Source of the DNA: MGBC124762 sp048201935
GTDB taxonomy: Bacteria > Bacillota > Clostridia > Oscillospirales > Oscillospiraceae
NCBI GenBank assembly: GCA_048201935.1
Contig: DBFBGR010000015.1
Location: 88,461-152,460, forward strand
Direction of reading: 5' to 3'
DNA length: 64,000 nt
In this document: piece after piece, positions 8,005 through 16,500 of the stretch
How the letters are laid out: the number at the start of each line of letters is the position of its first letter
Position numbering within the stretch: position 1 is the first letter of the stretch
The notes under the pieces: model-generated
What the model saw: the letters and a program-made list of their open reading frames with translations, nothing else
What the model was told of the DNA's origin: nothing
Database searches by the model: none
Position numbers and translations under genes: made by a program

Positions 8005-9216
8005 TTACACGTAGTTCACCACGACGTTGGAGTACTCCTGGACAACGGCGTCGTTCTCCAGGACCGCGTCGTCGATGACCACGGTGCCGGCCTTGATGCC
8101 GGCCAGCAGGGTCTCGTAGTCCTCCACGGAGTAGTTCACCATGGACCAGGAAGCGGTGGGCAGGCCCACGGCGTCCTCGTTGGCGCCCAGGGAGGTGGCG
8201 TTGCCGCCGATCTCGGTCCAGGTGCCGTCATAGACCTTGGCCACGGCCCACTCCACGGAGCTGCTCAGGCCCTTCATGGCGGAGGTGACAACGGTGTCAG
8301 AGTCGGGGCTCTGGTCCACGTCCACGCCGATGACGCAGCCGTCGTTGGCGGCGGCGGCGTCGGTGATGGACTGGAAGATGGAGCCGCCGGCGGAGAAGAC
8401 GATCTCGGTGCCATTGTTGTACCAGCCAGCGGTCAGAGCCTGGAGCTCAGGGGAGGCGGAGAAGGTGGCGCCGTACTGATAGGTATAGTTGATCTCCACG
8501 GTCTTGCCCATCTCAGCGGCGGCCGCGTTGGCGCCCTGGACGAAGCCGTAGCCGTAACGGCACACAGCGGGGTTGGTGCCGCCGCCGCCGCCGGCGAAGC
8601 CCAGCTTCTCAAAGCCTTCCTTGACCACGGCGTAGCCGGCCAGGTAGCCGGGCTGCTCCTCCTTGAAGGCGATGCCGGCCACGTTGGAGAGCACGTTGCC
8701 GTTGTCATCGCTCAGGGGGTAACCGTCGATGAAGACGAAGGGCACGTCGGGGTAATCCATGGCGGCCTTCTTCAGCGCGCCCTCCTGCATAAAGCCGGCG
8801 GCCACGATGACCTCGGCGCCGCCCTCCACGGCGGCCTTCATGGCGTCATAGCGGTCGTCGTCGGTGGCCTCGTTGCCGTTGGCGGGCTGATAGTACTTGT
8901 AGCTCTTGCCGTTGGCGGCGGCGTACAGCTTCACGCCGTCATAGGTACCCTGGTTGAAGGACTTGTCCTTCAACTGGCCTACATCGGTGATGAAGGCCAC
9001 CTGATACTTGCCGTCGGCGGAGGTCATGTTGTCGTCGATGTCGTCGGCGCTAACAGGAGCCACAGGAGCGTCGGTGGCGGGGGTATCGGTAGCGGGGGTG
9101 TCGGTGACAGGGGTGTCGGTGGGGTCGGTGGCCTTGTCGTCGCCGCCGCAAGCGGCCAGAGCGAAGACCATGGTCACAGCCAGGAGCAGAGCCAGAAACT
9201 TCTTGGTGTTCTTCAT
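8005..9216 (-). CDS. BMP family nucleoside-binding lipoprotein
   Basis: A 403-residue extracytoplasmic lipoprotein, the receptor of the importer. The signal peptide has the lipobox LAAC with the modified cysteine at residue 22, then a linker of T, D and P repeats (TDTPVTDTPATDTP, about residues 32-52). The mature domain has the Bmp/Med/PnrA signature: VAFITDVGQLKDKSFNQGTY near 73-92, VIVAAGFMQEGALKKAA, PDVPFVFIDGYP and VIGVDVDQSPDSDTV. Family members bind purine nucleosides. Transcription starts from a strong promoter at 9273-9301, and the leader can form a hairpin. The ATPase and permease genes follow in the same direction. Confidence 0.95.
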   Translation of the reverse strand: MKNTKKFLALLLAVTMVFALAACGGDDKATDPTDTPVTDTPATDTPATDAPVAPVSADDIDDNMTSADGKYQVAFITDVGQLKDKSFNQGTYDGVKLYAAANGKSYKYYQPANGNEATDDDRYDAMKAAVEGGAEVIVAAGFMQEGALKKAAMDYPDVPFVFIDGYPLSDDNGNVLSNVAGIAFKEEQPGYLAGYAVVKEGFEKLGFAGGGGGTNPAVCRYGYGFVQGANAAAAEMGKTVEINYTYQYGATFSASPELQALTAGWYNNGTEIVFSAGGSIFQSITDAAAANDGCVIGVDVDQSPDSDTVVTSAMKGLSSSVEWAVAKVYDGTWTEIGGNATSLGANEDAVGLPTASWSMVNYSVEDYETLLAGIKAGTVVIDDAVLENDAVVQEYSNVVVNYV

Positions 9217-9242
9217 GTTCTACCTTCCTTTCGATTTTCCGC

Positions 9243-9271
9243 GTCGCGCGGTCCAAAAATTGGTACGCGAC
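9243..9271 (-). other. Hairpin in the leader of the BMP lipoprotein gene
   Basis: GTCGCG pairs with CGCGAC, with inner pairing of CCAA and TTGG. It begins 1 base downstream of the -10 element, so part of one arm may lie upstream of the transcript start. Confidence 0.35.
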
Positions 9272-9272
9272 C

Positions 9273-9301
9273 ATTATAACCCAGCCCTTGGCAAAGGGCA
9301 A
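9273..9301 (-). promoter_or_regulatory. SigA-type promoter of the BMP operon
   Basis: On the minus strand TTGCCC (9296-9301), a 17-base spacer and a perfect TATAAT (9273-9278). Confidence 0.8.
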
Positions 9302-9399
9302 CAGCTTTTTCCCAGATTTCACAATTTTTTTACCATTGTGTTTCATAGGCGGAATTATGTTCACCTTTTCCCAGCACATTCCACAAAATCAGGATTTTC

Positions 9400-9428
9400 T
9401 GGACAGCCGCGCCAAAAGCTGGTAGACT
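9400..9428 (+). promoter_or_regulatory. SigA-type promoter of sfsA
   Basis: TGGACA (9400-9405), 17-base spacer, TAGACT (9423-9428), 22 bases before the sfsA start codon. Confidence 0.65.
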
Positions 9429-9450
9429 ACATCACAAAGGAGGTGAGCCC

Positions 9451-10128
9451 ATGCACTACGAACACATCTCCCCCGCCCGGTTCCTGGCCCGTCCCAACCG
9501 CTTCATCGCCCAGGTAGAGCTGGCCGGCCATATCGAGACCGTCCACGTCAAGAATACAGGCCGCTGCAAGGAGCTGCTCCTCCCCGGGGCCACGGTCTAT
9601 CTGGAGCGCTCCCAAAACCCGGAGCGCAAGACGAAGTATGACCTGATCGCCGTGGAGAAGGGAGAGCTCCTCATCAACATGGACGCCCAGGCCCCCAACC
9701 GGGTCTTTGGGGAATGGGCCGCCGCGGGCGGCATCCCCGGCCTGAAGCTGCTGCGGCCCGAGACCACCTGGGGCAGCTCTCGGTTCGACTTTTACTACGA
9801 GACCGCCCAGGACAAGGGCTTTGTGGAGGTCAAGGGGGTCACCCTGGAAATAGACGGCGGGGCCTTCTTCCCCGACGCGCCCACCGAGCGCGGGGTCAAG
9901 CACCTTCACGAATTGATCGCCGCTCGGCAGCAGGGCTACCGGGCGGCGGTGTGCTTCGTCATTCAGATGAAGGGCGTGGAGTTCTTCTCCCCCAACGATA
10001 CCACCCACCCCGCCTTCGGCCAGGCCCTTCGGGAGGCGGCCAAGGCGGGAGTGGAGGTCTGGGCCTACGACTGCGCCGTTACGCCGGACTCCCTCGTGCT
10101 GGCAGACCCCGTGCCCGTGCGGCTCTAA
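9451..10128 (+). CDS. sfsA: SfsA family protein (DNA-binding / sugar fermentation stimulation)
   Basis: A 225-residue cytoplasmic protein matching SfsA over its whole length. The N-terminal OB-like part carries FLARPNRFIAQVELAG, then HVKNTGRCKELLLPGATVYL (about residues 33-52). The C-terminal nuclease-like half has SRFDFYY, the EVKGVTLE strand near 133 with the acidic and lysine residues of a PD-(D/E)XK fold, and FPDAPTERGVKHLHEL. SfsA was described in E. coli as a stimulator of maltose metabolism and as a nucleic-acid binding protein; the role here is not known. The ATG follows AAAGGAGGTGA closely. It converges with the small membrane-protein genes downstream, ending 4 bases into the next gene's stop. 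Confidence 0.92.
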   Translation: MHYEHISPARFLARPNRFIAQVELAGHIETVHVKNTGRCKELLLPGATVYLERSQNPERKTKYDLIAVEKGELLINMDAQAPNRVFGEWAAAGGIPGLKLLRPETTWGSSRFDFYYETAQDKGFVEVKGVTLEIDGGAFFPDAPTERGVKHLHELIAARQQGYRAAVCFVIQMKGVEFFSPNDTTHPAFGQALREAAKAGVEVWAYDCAVTPDSLVLADPVPVRL

Positions 10129-10526
10129 CGAGGAGCCAGGCAGCCCAGAGCGGGCAGGTTGCGAAGAACGCCGTAGACCACGAAAATTGCCGCCAGGGCC
10201 AGCCAGGTCCGCTCTTCCCACTTAGGGGTCTTCCCCGGGCCGTCCTTGACATAGCGGACGATGTGCCACCCGCCCAAGCCTAAAAGCAGCGGCAACGCGC
10301 TCAGGAGCAAGGGATTGGCCCGGAAGGCCCCGGCCAGGTCCAGCCGCAGCAGCCGCAGGCACATCCGGCTCACCCCACAGCCGGGGCAATAGAGCCCGGT
10401 GGCCAGCCAGATGGGGCAGTAGAGCCCCCGGCCAAAATACCGGATGAGACAAACATAGGCCAGGGCGATGACAGCCATCGCCCCGGCCCATAATATCACA
10501 CGCCGCAGCCGGTCCTTACAGGTCAT
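10125..10526 (-). CDS. DUF2752 domain membrane protein
   Basis: A 133-residue membrane protein with an N-terminal helix (residues 10-28) and two further hydrophobic segments (about 78-95 and 108-127). The motif GLYCPGCGVSRMCLRLLRLD (residues 46-65) is the DUF2752 signature, with the conserved CPxCG pair that may bind a metal or form a disulfide. Function unknown. It overlaps the DUF4234 gene by 11 bases and shares its transcript. DUF2752 and DUF4234 proteins are often neighbours in gut Clostridia. Confidence 0.85.
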   Translation of the reverse strand: MTCKDRLRRVILWAGAMAVIALAYVCLIRYFGRGLYCPIWLATGLYCPGCGVSRMCLRLLRLDLAGAFRANPLLLSALPLLLGLGGWHIVRYVKDGPGKTPKWEERTWLALAAIFVVYGVLRNLPALGCLAPR

Positions 10527-10872
10527 CGACGCCGGTGGTAAAGCGGTTGAGCTCGCTCTGCATCAGCGCCAGCGCGATGATGTCCAGGCCGAAGATGGAC
10601 AGCACCATGTAGAGGATGCCCGAGCTGCCGCCGGGATAGCCCTTGGCCTCGTCCAGAAACTGGCCCATCTTGTAGCACCAGTAGATGCCGTAGATACCGC
10701 AGGTGACGATGGTCAGCAAGAGCACCATGCCGCCAGTGACGCTCATGGGGCGGTCGCAGACGATCTGCACGTCCTCATGGATGCAGTAGAGCCAGTAAAG
10801 ACCGTAAAGTCCGCAGGTGATGATGCTCAAAACGATGCAAAGGCCAACGCTTCTGGGCTGCTTCATGGTCAT
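10516..10872 (-). CDS. DUF4234 domain membrane protein
   Basis: About 118 residues when started at ATG 10872, just after GGAGGGGAAG; a second ATG lies two codons later. The two halves are related: VGLCIVLSIITCGLYGLYWL and VLLLTIVTCGIYGIYWCYKM, each a membrane helix with TCG(L/I)YG(L/I)YW, the DUF4234 hallmark. A third hydrophobic segment follows near residues 88-108. Function unknown. It is transcribed from its own promoter at 10901-10929, together with the DUF2752 gene. Confidence 0.85.
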   Translation of the reverse strand: MTMKQPRSVGLCIVLSIITCGLYGLYWLYCIHEDVQIVCDRPMSVTGGMVLLLTIVTCGIYGIYWCYKMGQFLDEAKGYPGGSSGILYMVLSIFGLDIIALALMQSELNRFTTGVDDL

Positions 10873-10900
10873 CTTCCCCTCCAACTTTTAGGATACGCCC

Positions 10901-10929
10901 ATCATAGCACATCCTCTGGGAATCGTCCA
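10901..10929 (-). promoter_or_regulatory. Promoter of the DUF4234-DUF2752 pair
   Basis: On the minus strand TGGACG (10924-10929), 17-base spacer, TATGAT (10901-10906). Confidence 0.6.
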
Positions 10930-10972
10930 GTCCCTTTTCTGGAAAAAACGGTCAAAACGTAGCCCAAACGCC

Positions 10973-10992
10973 CTTGCCTATCTGGCAAGGCA
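10973..10992 (-). terminator. Weak terminator hairpin after gatB
   Basis: CCTTGCC and GGCAAGG pair across TATCT just beyond the gatB stop codon; only a weak T-rich stretch follows. Confidence 0.4.
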
Positions 10993-10999
10993 GAGCCCT

Positions 11000-12436
11000 T
11001 TACAGTTGCTCCAGTTTTTCCCGCAGCAGCCGATTGACCAACTGGGGGTCGCCCTGGCCCTGGAGGGCCTTCATGCACTGTCCCACAAGGAATCCAAAGG
11101 CTTTTTCCTTCCCCGCTTGGAAGTCGGAGACCGACTGCGGATTTTCTGCTAAGACCTGGGTGACTACGGTCTCGATCTGCTTCATGTCTCTGACCTGCGA
11201 CAAGCCCTTTGCCTTTACATAGGCGTCGATGTCTCCGTTGTCGGCAAAGACCGCGTCGAAGACGCCCACCGCCGTATTGCGGTTCAAGCTGCCCTCCTTG
11301 ACCAGCTCCAGAAGCCGGCAAAGGCTCTGGGGCGTAAAGGTCATCTGGTGAGGCTCCCTCACCAGCTCCTTGAGCTTACGAAGGACCTGGGTCATGATCC
11401 AGTTGCAGGCGGTCTTGGGCTCGGCCCCCAGGGCCACGCAGGACTCAAAAAAGTCGGCCAGGGCCTTTTCCCCTGTCATCATCCCCGCGTCGTAGTCACT
11501 GAGGCCGTAGTCGGCCTGGTAGCGCGCCCGCTTGGCCTCGGCCATCTCGGGCATCCCGGTACGCAGCTGGTCCAGATAGGCGTCGGAGAGCTCGATGGGT
11601 GGGATGTCGGGCTCGGGAAAGTAGCGGTAGTCCTGGGCGTTTTCCTTGCTTCGCATAGAATAGGTGGCGTCCTTATTCTCGTCCCAGCGGCGGGTCTCCT
11701 GGATGACCCGCTTGCCCTCCTCGATGCGCTCGATCTGCCGCCGGGCCTCGTACTCGATGGCCCGGGAGATGGCCTTGAAGGAGTTGAGGTTCTTCATCTC
11801 GGTGCGGGTGCCCAGCTCGCTGGTCCCGGCGGGGCGGACGGAGAGGTTCACATCGCAGCGAAGCGAGCCCTCCTGCATCTTGCAGTCGGACACACCCAGG
11901 TATTGGAGCGTAGAGCGCAGCTTTTCCAGATAGGCGATGACCTCGTCGCCGCTCCGAAAGTCCGGCTCGGTGACGATCTCGATGAGGGGTACGCCGCAGC
12001 GGTTGTAGTCACACTGGGTCAGGTCCTGCCAGGGGTCGTGGACCAGCTTGCCCGCGTCCTCCTCCATGTGGAGCTCGTGGATGCCGATGACCTTGCTCTC
12101 CCCTTGGCCCCAGGTAATAGGCACCTTGCCGTCCCTGCCGATGGGCAGGTAGAGCTGGCTGATCTGATAGGCCTTGGGGAGGTCGGGGTAAAAGTAGTTC
12201 TTGCGGTCGAATTTGTTTCTCTGGGTGACGGTGCAGCCCAGGGCCAGGCTGGCCTTGACGGCGTATTCCAGCACCTTTTCGTTCAGCGTGGGCAGTGTGC
12301 CGGGCATGCCCGTACACACCGGGCAGCAGTGGGTGTTGGGCGCGCCGCCAAACTCCGTGGTGCAGGAGCAGAATATCTTGGTGGCTGTGGCCAGCTCCAC
12401 ATGGGTCTCCAGACCGATGACCATTTCCCAGTTCAT
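11000..12436 (-). CDS. gatB: Asp-tRNA(Asn)/Glu-tRNA(Gln) amidotransferase subunit B
   Basis: A 478-residue cytoplasmic protein, the tRNA-binding kinase-like subunit of GatCAB. It begins MNWEMVIGLETHVELATATK, typical of GatB, with the zinc-site cysteines in FCSCTTEFG and HCCPVCTGMPGTLP. The catalytic cradle region contains NKFDRKNYFYPDLPKAYQIS and HMEEDAGKL. The C-terminal Yqey-like tail (about residues 330-478) binds the tRNA D-loop region. It phosphorylates Asp or Glu on mischarged tRNA, then transfers ammonia from GatA. It is the last gene of the aspS-gatCAB operon and overlaps gatA by 4 bases. Confidence 0.97.
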   Translation of the reverse strand: MNWEMVIGLETHVELATATKIFCSCTTEFGGAPNTHCCPVCTGMPGTLPTLNEKVLEYAVKASLALGCTVTQRNKFDRKNYFYPDLPKAYQISQLYLPIGRDGKVPITWGQGESKVIGIHELHMEEDAGKLVHDPWQDLTQCDYNRCGVPLIEIVTEPDFRSGDEVIAYLEKLRSTLQYLGVSDCKMQEGSLRCDVNLSVRPAGTSELGTRTEMKNLNSFKAISRAIEYEARRQIERIEEGKRVIQETRRWDENKDATYSMRSKENAQDYRYFPEPDIPPIELSDAYLDQLRTGMPEMAEAKRARYQADYGLSDYDAGMMTGEKALADFFESCVALGAEPKTACNWIMTQVLRKLKELVREPHQMTFTPQSLCRLLELVKEGSLNRNTAVGVFDAVFADNGDIDAYVKAKGLSQVRDMKQIETVVTQVLAENPQSVSDFQAGKEKAFGFLVGQCMKALQGQGDPQLVNRLLREKLEQL

Positions 12437-13866
12437 GCCCTCACCTCCTGTTGATAGGCGTCCGCCGCCTTAAGCACCAGCGCGTCCCCCATGGCCGGGC
12501 CGATGAGCTGGCCGCCGATAGGCAGGCCCTGAGCGTCCACCCCGCAGGGCACCGAGATGCCCGGCAGGCCCGCCAGGTTCACGGGAACGGTGTAGATGTC
12601 GGAAAGATACATCTTCAAGGGATCGTGCAGGCTCTGGCCCAGCTTGGGCGCGGTGGTGGGGGCCACGGGGGTGAGGATCAGGTCATACTTTTCAAAAGCC
12701 GCTTGGTAGGCCCCGGCGATGACCGACTTGACCTGGAGGGCCTTCTTATAATAGGCGTCAAAGTAGCCCGAGGACAGCACGAAGGTCCCAAGCAGAATGC
12801 GCCGCTTGACCTCCCTGCCAAAGCCCTGGGTCCGGGTCTTTTCGTAGAGGTCGGTGAGGTCCTCGTAGCCCTCGGCCCGCCAGCCGTATTTTACGCCGTC
12901 GAAGCGGGAGAGGTTGGAGCTGGCCTCGGCGGAGGCCAGAATATAATAGGTGGGCACCACATAGTCCATGATGGGCAGGGAGAACTCCTCCACGGTGGCG
13001 CCCCGGGCTTCCAGGGCCTTGCCCATCTCCCGGACCGCTTTTTCTACCTGGCCGTCCAGGCCCTCCCCAAGGCACTCCCGGGGCAGGCCCACTTTGATAC
13101 CACGCAGGTCGCCGTCTAACTGGCCGAGCACGTTCACATAGGGCCCGTCCACGCTGGTGGCATCCCGCCGGTCACGGCCCGCCATCGCCTCCAAAATGGC
13201 GGCGCAGTCCCGGGCGTCACGGGCCAGAGGCCCGATCTGGTCCAAAGAGGAGGCGTAGGCGATGAGGCCGTAGCGGCTCACCGCGCCGTAGGTGGGCTTC
13301 ATGCCCGTCACGCCGCAGTAGGCCCCGGGCTGACGGATGGAGCCGCCGGTGTCGCTCCCAAGGGCGTACCAGCCCATGTGGGCCGCCACCGCCGCCGCCG
13401 AGCCGCCGGAGGACCCGCCGGGGACTCGCTTCAGGTCCCGGGGGTTCTTCACCGGGCCGTAGAACGAGGTCTCCGAGGTGGAGCCCATAGCGAACTCGTC
13501 CATGTTGGCCTTGCCCAGCAGCACCGCGCCCGCGTCCAGCAGCCGCTGGGTGGCGGTGGCCTCGTAGGGCGGTACAAAATCGCCCAAGATCTTGCTGGCG
13601 CAGGTGGTCCTGACCCCCTTGGTGCAGAGGTTGTCCTTGGCCACCATGGGCACGCCGTAGAGGGCGCTCTTGTCGGCGCTCAGGTCCTTTTGCAGCGCCC
13701 GGGCCCGGGCCATGGCCTGGTCGGTGCAGACGGTGATGAGGGCGTTATTTTGGGGGTTTTCCCGGGAAATGACCTCTAAAGCGGCCTGGGTGGCCTGGGG
13801 GATGGTGACCTCCCCGGCCCGGATGGCCCGGCCCAGCTCCAGGGCCGTCAGGTCTAGAATATCCAT
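12433..13866 (-). CDS. gatA: Asp-tRNA(Asn)/Glu-tRNA(Gln) amidotransferase subunit A
   Basis: A 477-residue amidase-signature enzyme that hydrolyses glutamine and channels ammonia to GatB. The catalytic Ser-cisSer-Lys triad is recognisable: the lysine in YGVPMVAKDNLCTKG (about residue 76) and the serines in VPGGSSGGSAAAVAA and GSDTGGSIRQPGAYCG. The ATG at 13866 (MDILDLTALELGRAI) is preceded by GGAGGGGAGAGAC. The order aspS-gatC-gatA-gatB with short spacings shows that the complex is made together with an aspartyl-tRNA synthetase for Asn-tRNA synthesis; it may also serve Gln-tRNA. Confidence 0.97.
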   Translation of the reverse strand: MDILDLTALELGRAIRAGEVTIPQATQAALEVISRENPQNNALITVCTDQAMARARALQKDLSADKSALYGVPMVAKDNLCTKGVRTTCASKILGDFVPPYEATATQRLLDAGAVLLGKANMDEFAMGSTSETSFYGPVKNPRDLKRVPGGSSGGSAAAVAAHMGWYALGSDTGGSIRQPGAYCGVTGMKPTYGAVSRYGLIAYASSLDQIGPLARDARDCAAILEAMAGRDRRDATSVDGPYVNVLGQLDGDLRGIKVGLPRECLGEGLDGQVEKAVREMGKALEARGATVEEFSLPIMDYVVPTYYILASAEASSNLSRFDGVKYGWRAEGYEDLTDLYEKTRTQGFGREVKRRILLGTFVLSSGYFDAYYKKALQVKSVIAGAYQAAFEKYDLILTPVAPTTAPKLGQSLHDPLKMYLSDIYTVPVNLAGLPGISVPCGVDAQGLPIGGQLIGPAMGDALVLKAADAYQQEVRA

Positions 13867-13879
13867 GTCTCTCCCCTCC

Positions 13880-14167
13880 TCAATCCACGGCCTTAGGCAC
13901 CAGGAAGGTCTCCTGGTCCCGCTTGGGGGCGCTCTTCAGCAGCTCCTCCCGGTCAAAGGAGGGCTCCACCACGTCGCTCCGGGTCACATTGCGCACGCCG
14001 AGCACATGGCTCAGCGGCTCCACGCCCTGGGTGTCCACCTGCTCCAAAACGTCCATATAGCTGACGATCTTCTCCAGCTCGGCGGTCATGGCGGAGCGCT
14101 CGTCCTCGTCCAGCTTCAGCCGGGACAGCACGGACACATAGTCCACCAGCTCTTCGGTGATCTTCAT
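13880..14167 (-). CDS. gatC: Asp-tRNA(Asn)/Glu-tRNA(Gln) amidotransferase subunit C
   Basis: A 95-residue protein that wraps GatA and GatB and stabilises the complex. It starts MKITEELVDYVSVLSRLKLD and contains LEKIVSYMDVLEQVDTQGVE and the V(R/N)VxRxDVVEPSF-like segment NVTRSDVVEPSFDREELL, all typical of GatC. Length matches the family. It lies between aspS (13 bases upstream) and gatA. Confidence 0.95.
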   Translation of the reverse strand: MKITEELVDYVSVLSRLKLDEDERSAMTAELEKIVSYMDVLEQVDTQGVEPLSHVLGVRNVTRSDVVEPSFDREELLKSAPKRDQETFLVPKAVD

Positions 14168-14180
14168 ATTCGTCTCCTCC

Positions 14181-15497
14181 TTACGGCGTTAAACGGTGGA
14201 TATCTCGGGGGAACAGGCAGGCGTGACGGACGTTGTCCAGACCACAAAGCTGCATGGTCAGCCGCTCCAGGCCAATGCCCATGCCGCCGTGGGGCGGCAT
14301 GCCGTGCTTGTGGATCATGAGGAAATCCTCAAATTCCGCTGGGTCCATACCCCGCTTGACCATCTTATCCACCTGCTGTTGATAGTCGTGGATGCGCTGG
14401 CCGCCAGTGGTGATCTCCACCCCCCGAAACAGCAGGTCGAAGGACAGGGTGTAGCGGGGGTCGGCGGGGTCGTCCATGGCGTAGAAGGGCCGCTTTTTGC
14501 TGGGGTAGTGGGTGACGAAGACGAAGTCGCTCCCCGTCTCCTCCTTCCAGTACCGGCCAATGAGCTGCTCCTCCTCGGGCTCTAAGTCGAAGGGGTCCCG
14601 GATGGGCCTGCCGTAGCGCTCCGAGGCCAGCCGCTTGGCCTCCTCAAAGGGGATGGCGGGGATGTCCTCCACGCTGGGGAGCTGGACCCCCAGGTAGCGA
14701 AGCTCCCGGCCGCAACGGTCCTGCAAGACCTCCATGCAGTGCTTCAAGAACCCCGCCTCCAGCTCTAAGAGGTCATAAAAGCTGTCGATATAGCCCATTT
14801 CGCAGTCCAAAGAGGTGTACTCGTTCAAGTGCCGGGTGGTGGCGTGCTTCTCCGCCCGAAACACCGGGGCCACCTCGTAGACCCGCTCCAGCGAGCCCAC
14901 CATGGTCTGCTTGTAGAACTGGGGGGACTGGGCCAAAAACGCCTTGCGGCCAAAATAGCTCAGCCGGAAGATGTTGGAGCCGCCCTCCGCCCCGGCGGAG
15001 ACGATCTTGGGGGTGTGGACCTCGGTGAAGCTCTGGCTATCCAGGTATTCCCGGAAGGCGGCGGAGATGGCGGCCTGGATGCGAAAGACCGCCCGCTGGC
15101 GCAGGTTGCGCACCGTCACCGGCCTTAGGGCAAGCTCGGTGTCCAGCTTCAGGTTCAGCTTGTCCTTGGCGATGGGCACGGGCATGGGGGCGGCGGGCAG
15201 GGATAAGACCTCAGCCTCCTCCACCGCCAGTTCCACGCCCCGCGGGGCCCGGGGCTCAGAGCGCAGCGTCCCCGTCAGCTTCACCGTGGCCTCCTGGCAC
15301 AGCCCCTGGGGCAGGACCTCCGGCGGGCACACGCACTGGACCACGCCGTCGCCCTTGCGCAGGGTGAGGAAGACCACCCCGCCCAGGTCCCGCAGGCCGT
15401 GGACCGCGCCACGGAGCTGGGCCCTCTGCCCCACATGGCTCTCCAGCGCATTGATCTGCAAGTCCTCTTTCAGAAACTTCCCGGTAATGGTGGTCAT
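14181..15497 (-). CDS. aspS: Aspartyl-tRNA synthetase, archaeal/nondiscriminating type
   Basis: A 438-residue class IIb synthetase, shorter than the 590-residue bacterial AspRS and lacking the bacterial insertion domain. An N-terminal OB fold (residues 15-100) is followed by the catalytic core: motif 2 in YEVAPVFRAEKHATTRHLNE and motif 3 in GGMGIGLERLTMQLCG; the end RDIHRLTP is typical of archaeal-type AspRS. Enzymes of this type often charge both tRNA-Asp and tRNA-Asn; operon linkage to gatCAB supports a nondiscriminating enzyme supplying Asp-tRNA(Asn) for amidation. AsnRS is a less likely alternative. The gene is controlled by a T-box leader at 15527-15790. Confidence 0.9.
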   Translation of the reverse strand: MTTITGKFLKEDLQINALESHVGQRAQLRGAVHGLRDLGGVVFLTLRKGDGVVQCVCPPEVLPQGLCQEATVKLTGTLRSEPRAPRGVELAVEEAEVLSLPAAPMPVPIAKDKLNLKLDTELALRPVTVRNLRQRAVFRIQAAISAAFREYLDSQSFTEVHTPKIVSAGAEGGSNIFRLSYFGRKAFLAQSPQFYKQTMVGSLERVYEVAPVFRAEKHATTRHLNEYTSLDCEMGYIDSFYDLLELEAGFLKHCMEVLQDRCGRELRYLGVQLPSVEDIPAIPFEEAKRLASERYGRPIRDPFDLEPEEEQLIGRYWKEETGSDFVFVTHYPSKKRPFYAMDDPADPRYTLSFDLLFRGVEITTGGQRIHDYQQQVDKMVKRGMDPAEFEDFLMIHKHGMPPHGGMGIGLERLTMQLCGLDNVRHACLFPRDIHRLTP

Positions 15498-15526
15498 CCT
15501 GCTCAGCTCCTTTTTGAAAAAATGTA

Positions 15527-15790
15527 ATAAAAAACCGCCCCAGGCCGATGTCCTCGGCTTGGGGCGAATTTCTCCGCGGTACCACCCAAGTTGGCACGCC
15601 TATACCGTGCCCACTCTGAAGCCCCTGTAACGTGGGGCATACGGGCGACCCTCCGGGCGTGTCCCATCGAATCGCCGGCTCCAAAGCGTTGCGCGCTGCC
15701 GTCTCGCCGCGCCGGGCTCTCAGTCGGTGACCCGGGTTCTCTGTCGGCTGCCGTGGCAGGCGGTCTTTTTCATCGCCGCTGGCTTAATAT
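15527..15790 (-). promoter_or_regulatory. T-box riboswitch of the aspS-gatCAB operon
   Basis: A leader of about 260 nt. The T-box core GGGTGGTACCGCGGAG lies at 15572-15587. The terminator stem is at 15536-15566 with a T-run at 15528-15534, and the core can pair with its 5' side as antiterminator. Stem I carries the GACAGAGA and GACTGAGAG elements. The sequence CAACGCTTTGGAGCC aligns with the usual stretch after the specifier, which makes AAC (Asn; plus strand 15688-15690) the best specifier reading; a GAC (Asp) occurs nearby and is second choice. Uncharged tRNA would switch the operon on. Confidence 0.92.
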
Positions 15791-15796
15791 GCAAGT

Positions 15797-15825
15797 AGGA
15801 TACCACCGTCTTGCAAAGTTGTCAA
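15797..15825 (-). promoter_or_regulatory. Promoter of the T-box / aspS-gatCAB operon
   Basis: On the minus strand a perfect TTGACA (15820-15825), 17-base spacer, TATCCT (15797-15802). Confidence 0.75.
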
Positions 15826-15905
15826 CAAAAACTTTTCCAAAGCCCCTTCCCTTTTGCCCAAAAATTTTGTATACTATGCGCAAGGACACGAAGGAGGTCG
15901 AACCG

Positions 15906-16481
15906 ATGCTGGATTGGGATACGCTGGAACAGACCTGTAAGAGCTGCAAAAACTGCTCTCTGTGGGAGACCCGGACCAACGTGGTCTTCGGGGTGGGCTC
16001 CCGCACCGCCGAGGTACTCTTCATCGGCGAGGGCCCCGGCGAGAACGAGGACCTCCAGGGCGAGCCTTTCGTGGGCCGGGGCGGTCAGCTACTGGACGAA
16101 ATGATGGGCGCCATCGGCCTGGAGCGCAAGGACGTGTACATCGCCAACATCGTCAAGTGCCGCCCGCCTCAGAACCGGGACCCGCTGAACACCGAGGAGG
16201 ATGCCTGCATCGGATATCTGCGAAACCAGGTGGCCCTCTTGAAGCCCAAGATCATCGTCTGCCTGGGCCGCATCGCCGCCATGCGGGTCATCCGGGAGGA
16301 CTTCAAGATCACCAAGGAGCACGGTCAGTGGTTCGAGAAGAACGGCGTGCAGATGATGGCCCTGTTCCATCCCGCGGCGCTGCTGCGGGACCCCCGGAAG
16401 AAGCCCGAGACCTTCCCCGACCTCAAGGCTCTCCAGGCCAAAATTCGGGAAATCTGCGACCACACCCCTCTGGCGGATTAA
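15906..16481 (+). CDS. Type-4 (Fe-S) uracil-DNA glycosylase
   Basis: A 191-residue DNA repair enzyme that removes uracil from DNA. I start at ATG 15906, nine bases after AAGGAGG; the upstream open frame is non-coding leader. The family-4/5 signature GEGPGENEDLQGEPFVGRGG (residues 41-60) contains the catalytic GEGPG loop; the second motif is HPAALLRDPRKKPE near 158. Cysteines in CKSCKNC, NIVKCRPPQNRDP and VCLG would bind the 4Fe-4S cluster expected in this family. A TATACT box lies at about 15870. A small gene of unknown function follows in the same direction. Confidence 0.93.
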   Translation: MLDWDTLEQTCKSCKNCSLWETRTNVVFGVGSRTAEVLFIGEGPGENEDLQGEPFVGRGGQLLDEMMGAIGLERKDVYIANIVKCRPPQNRDPLNTEEDACIGYLRNQVALLKPKIIVCLGRIAAMRVIREDFKITKEHGQWFEKNGVQMMALFHPAALLRDPRKKPETFPDLKALQAKIREICDHTPLAD

Positions 16482-16500
16482 AAGAATTAGGAGCACAACG

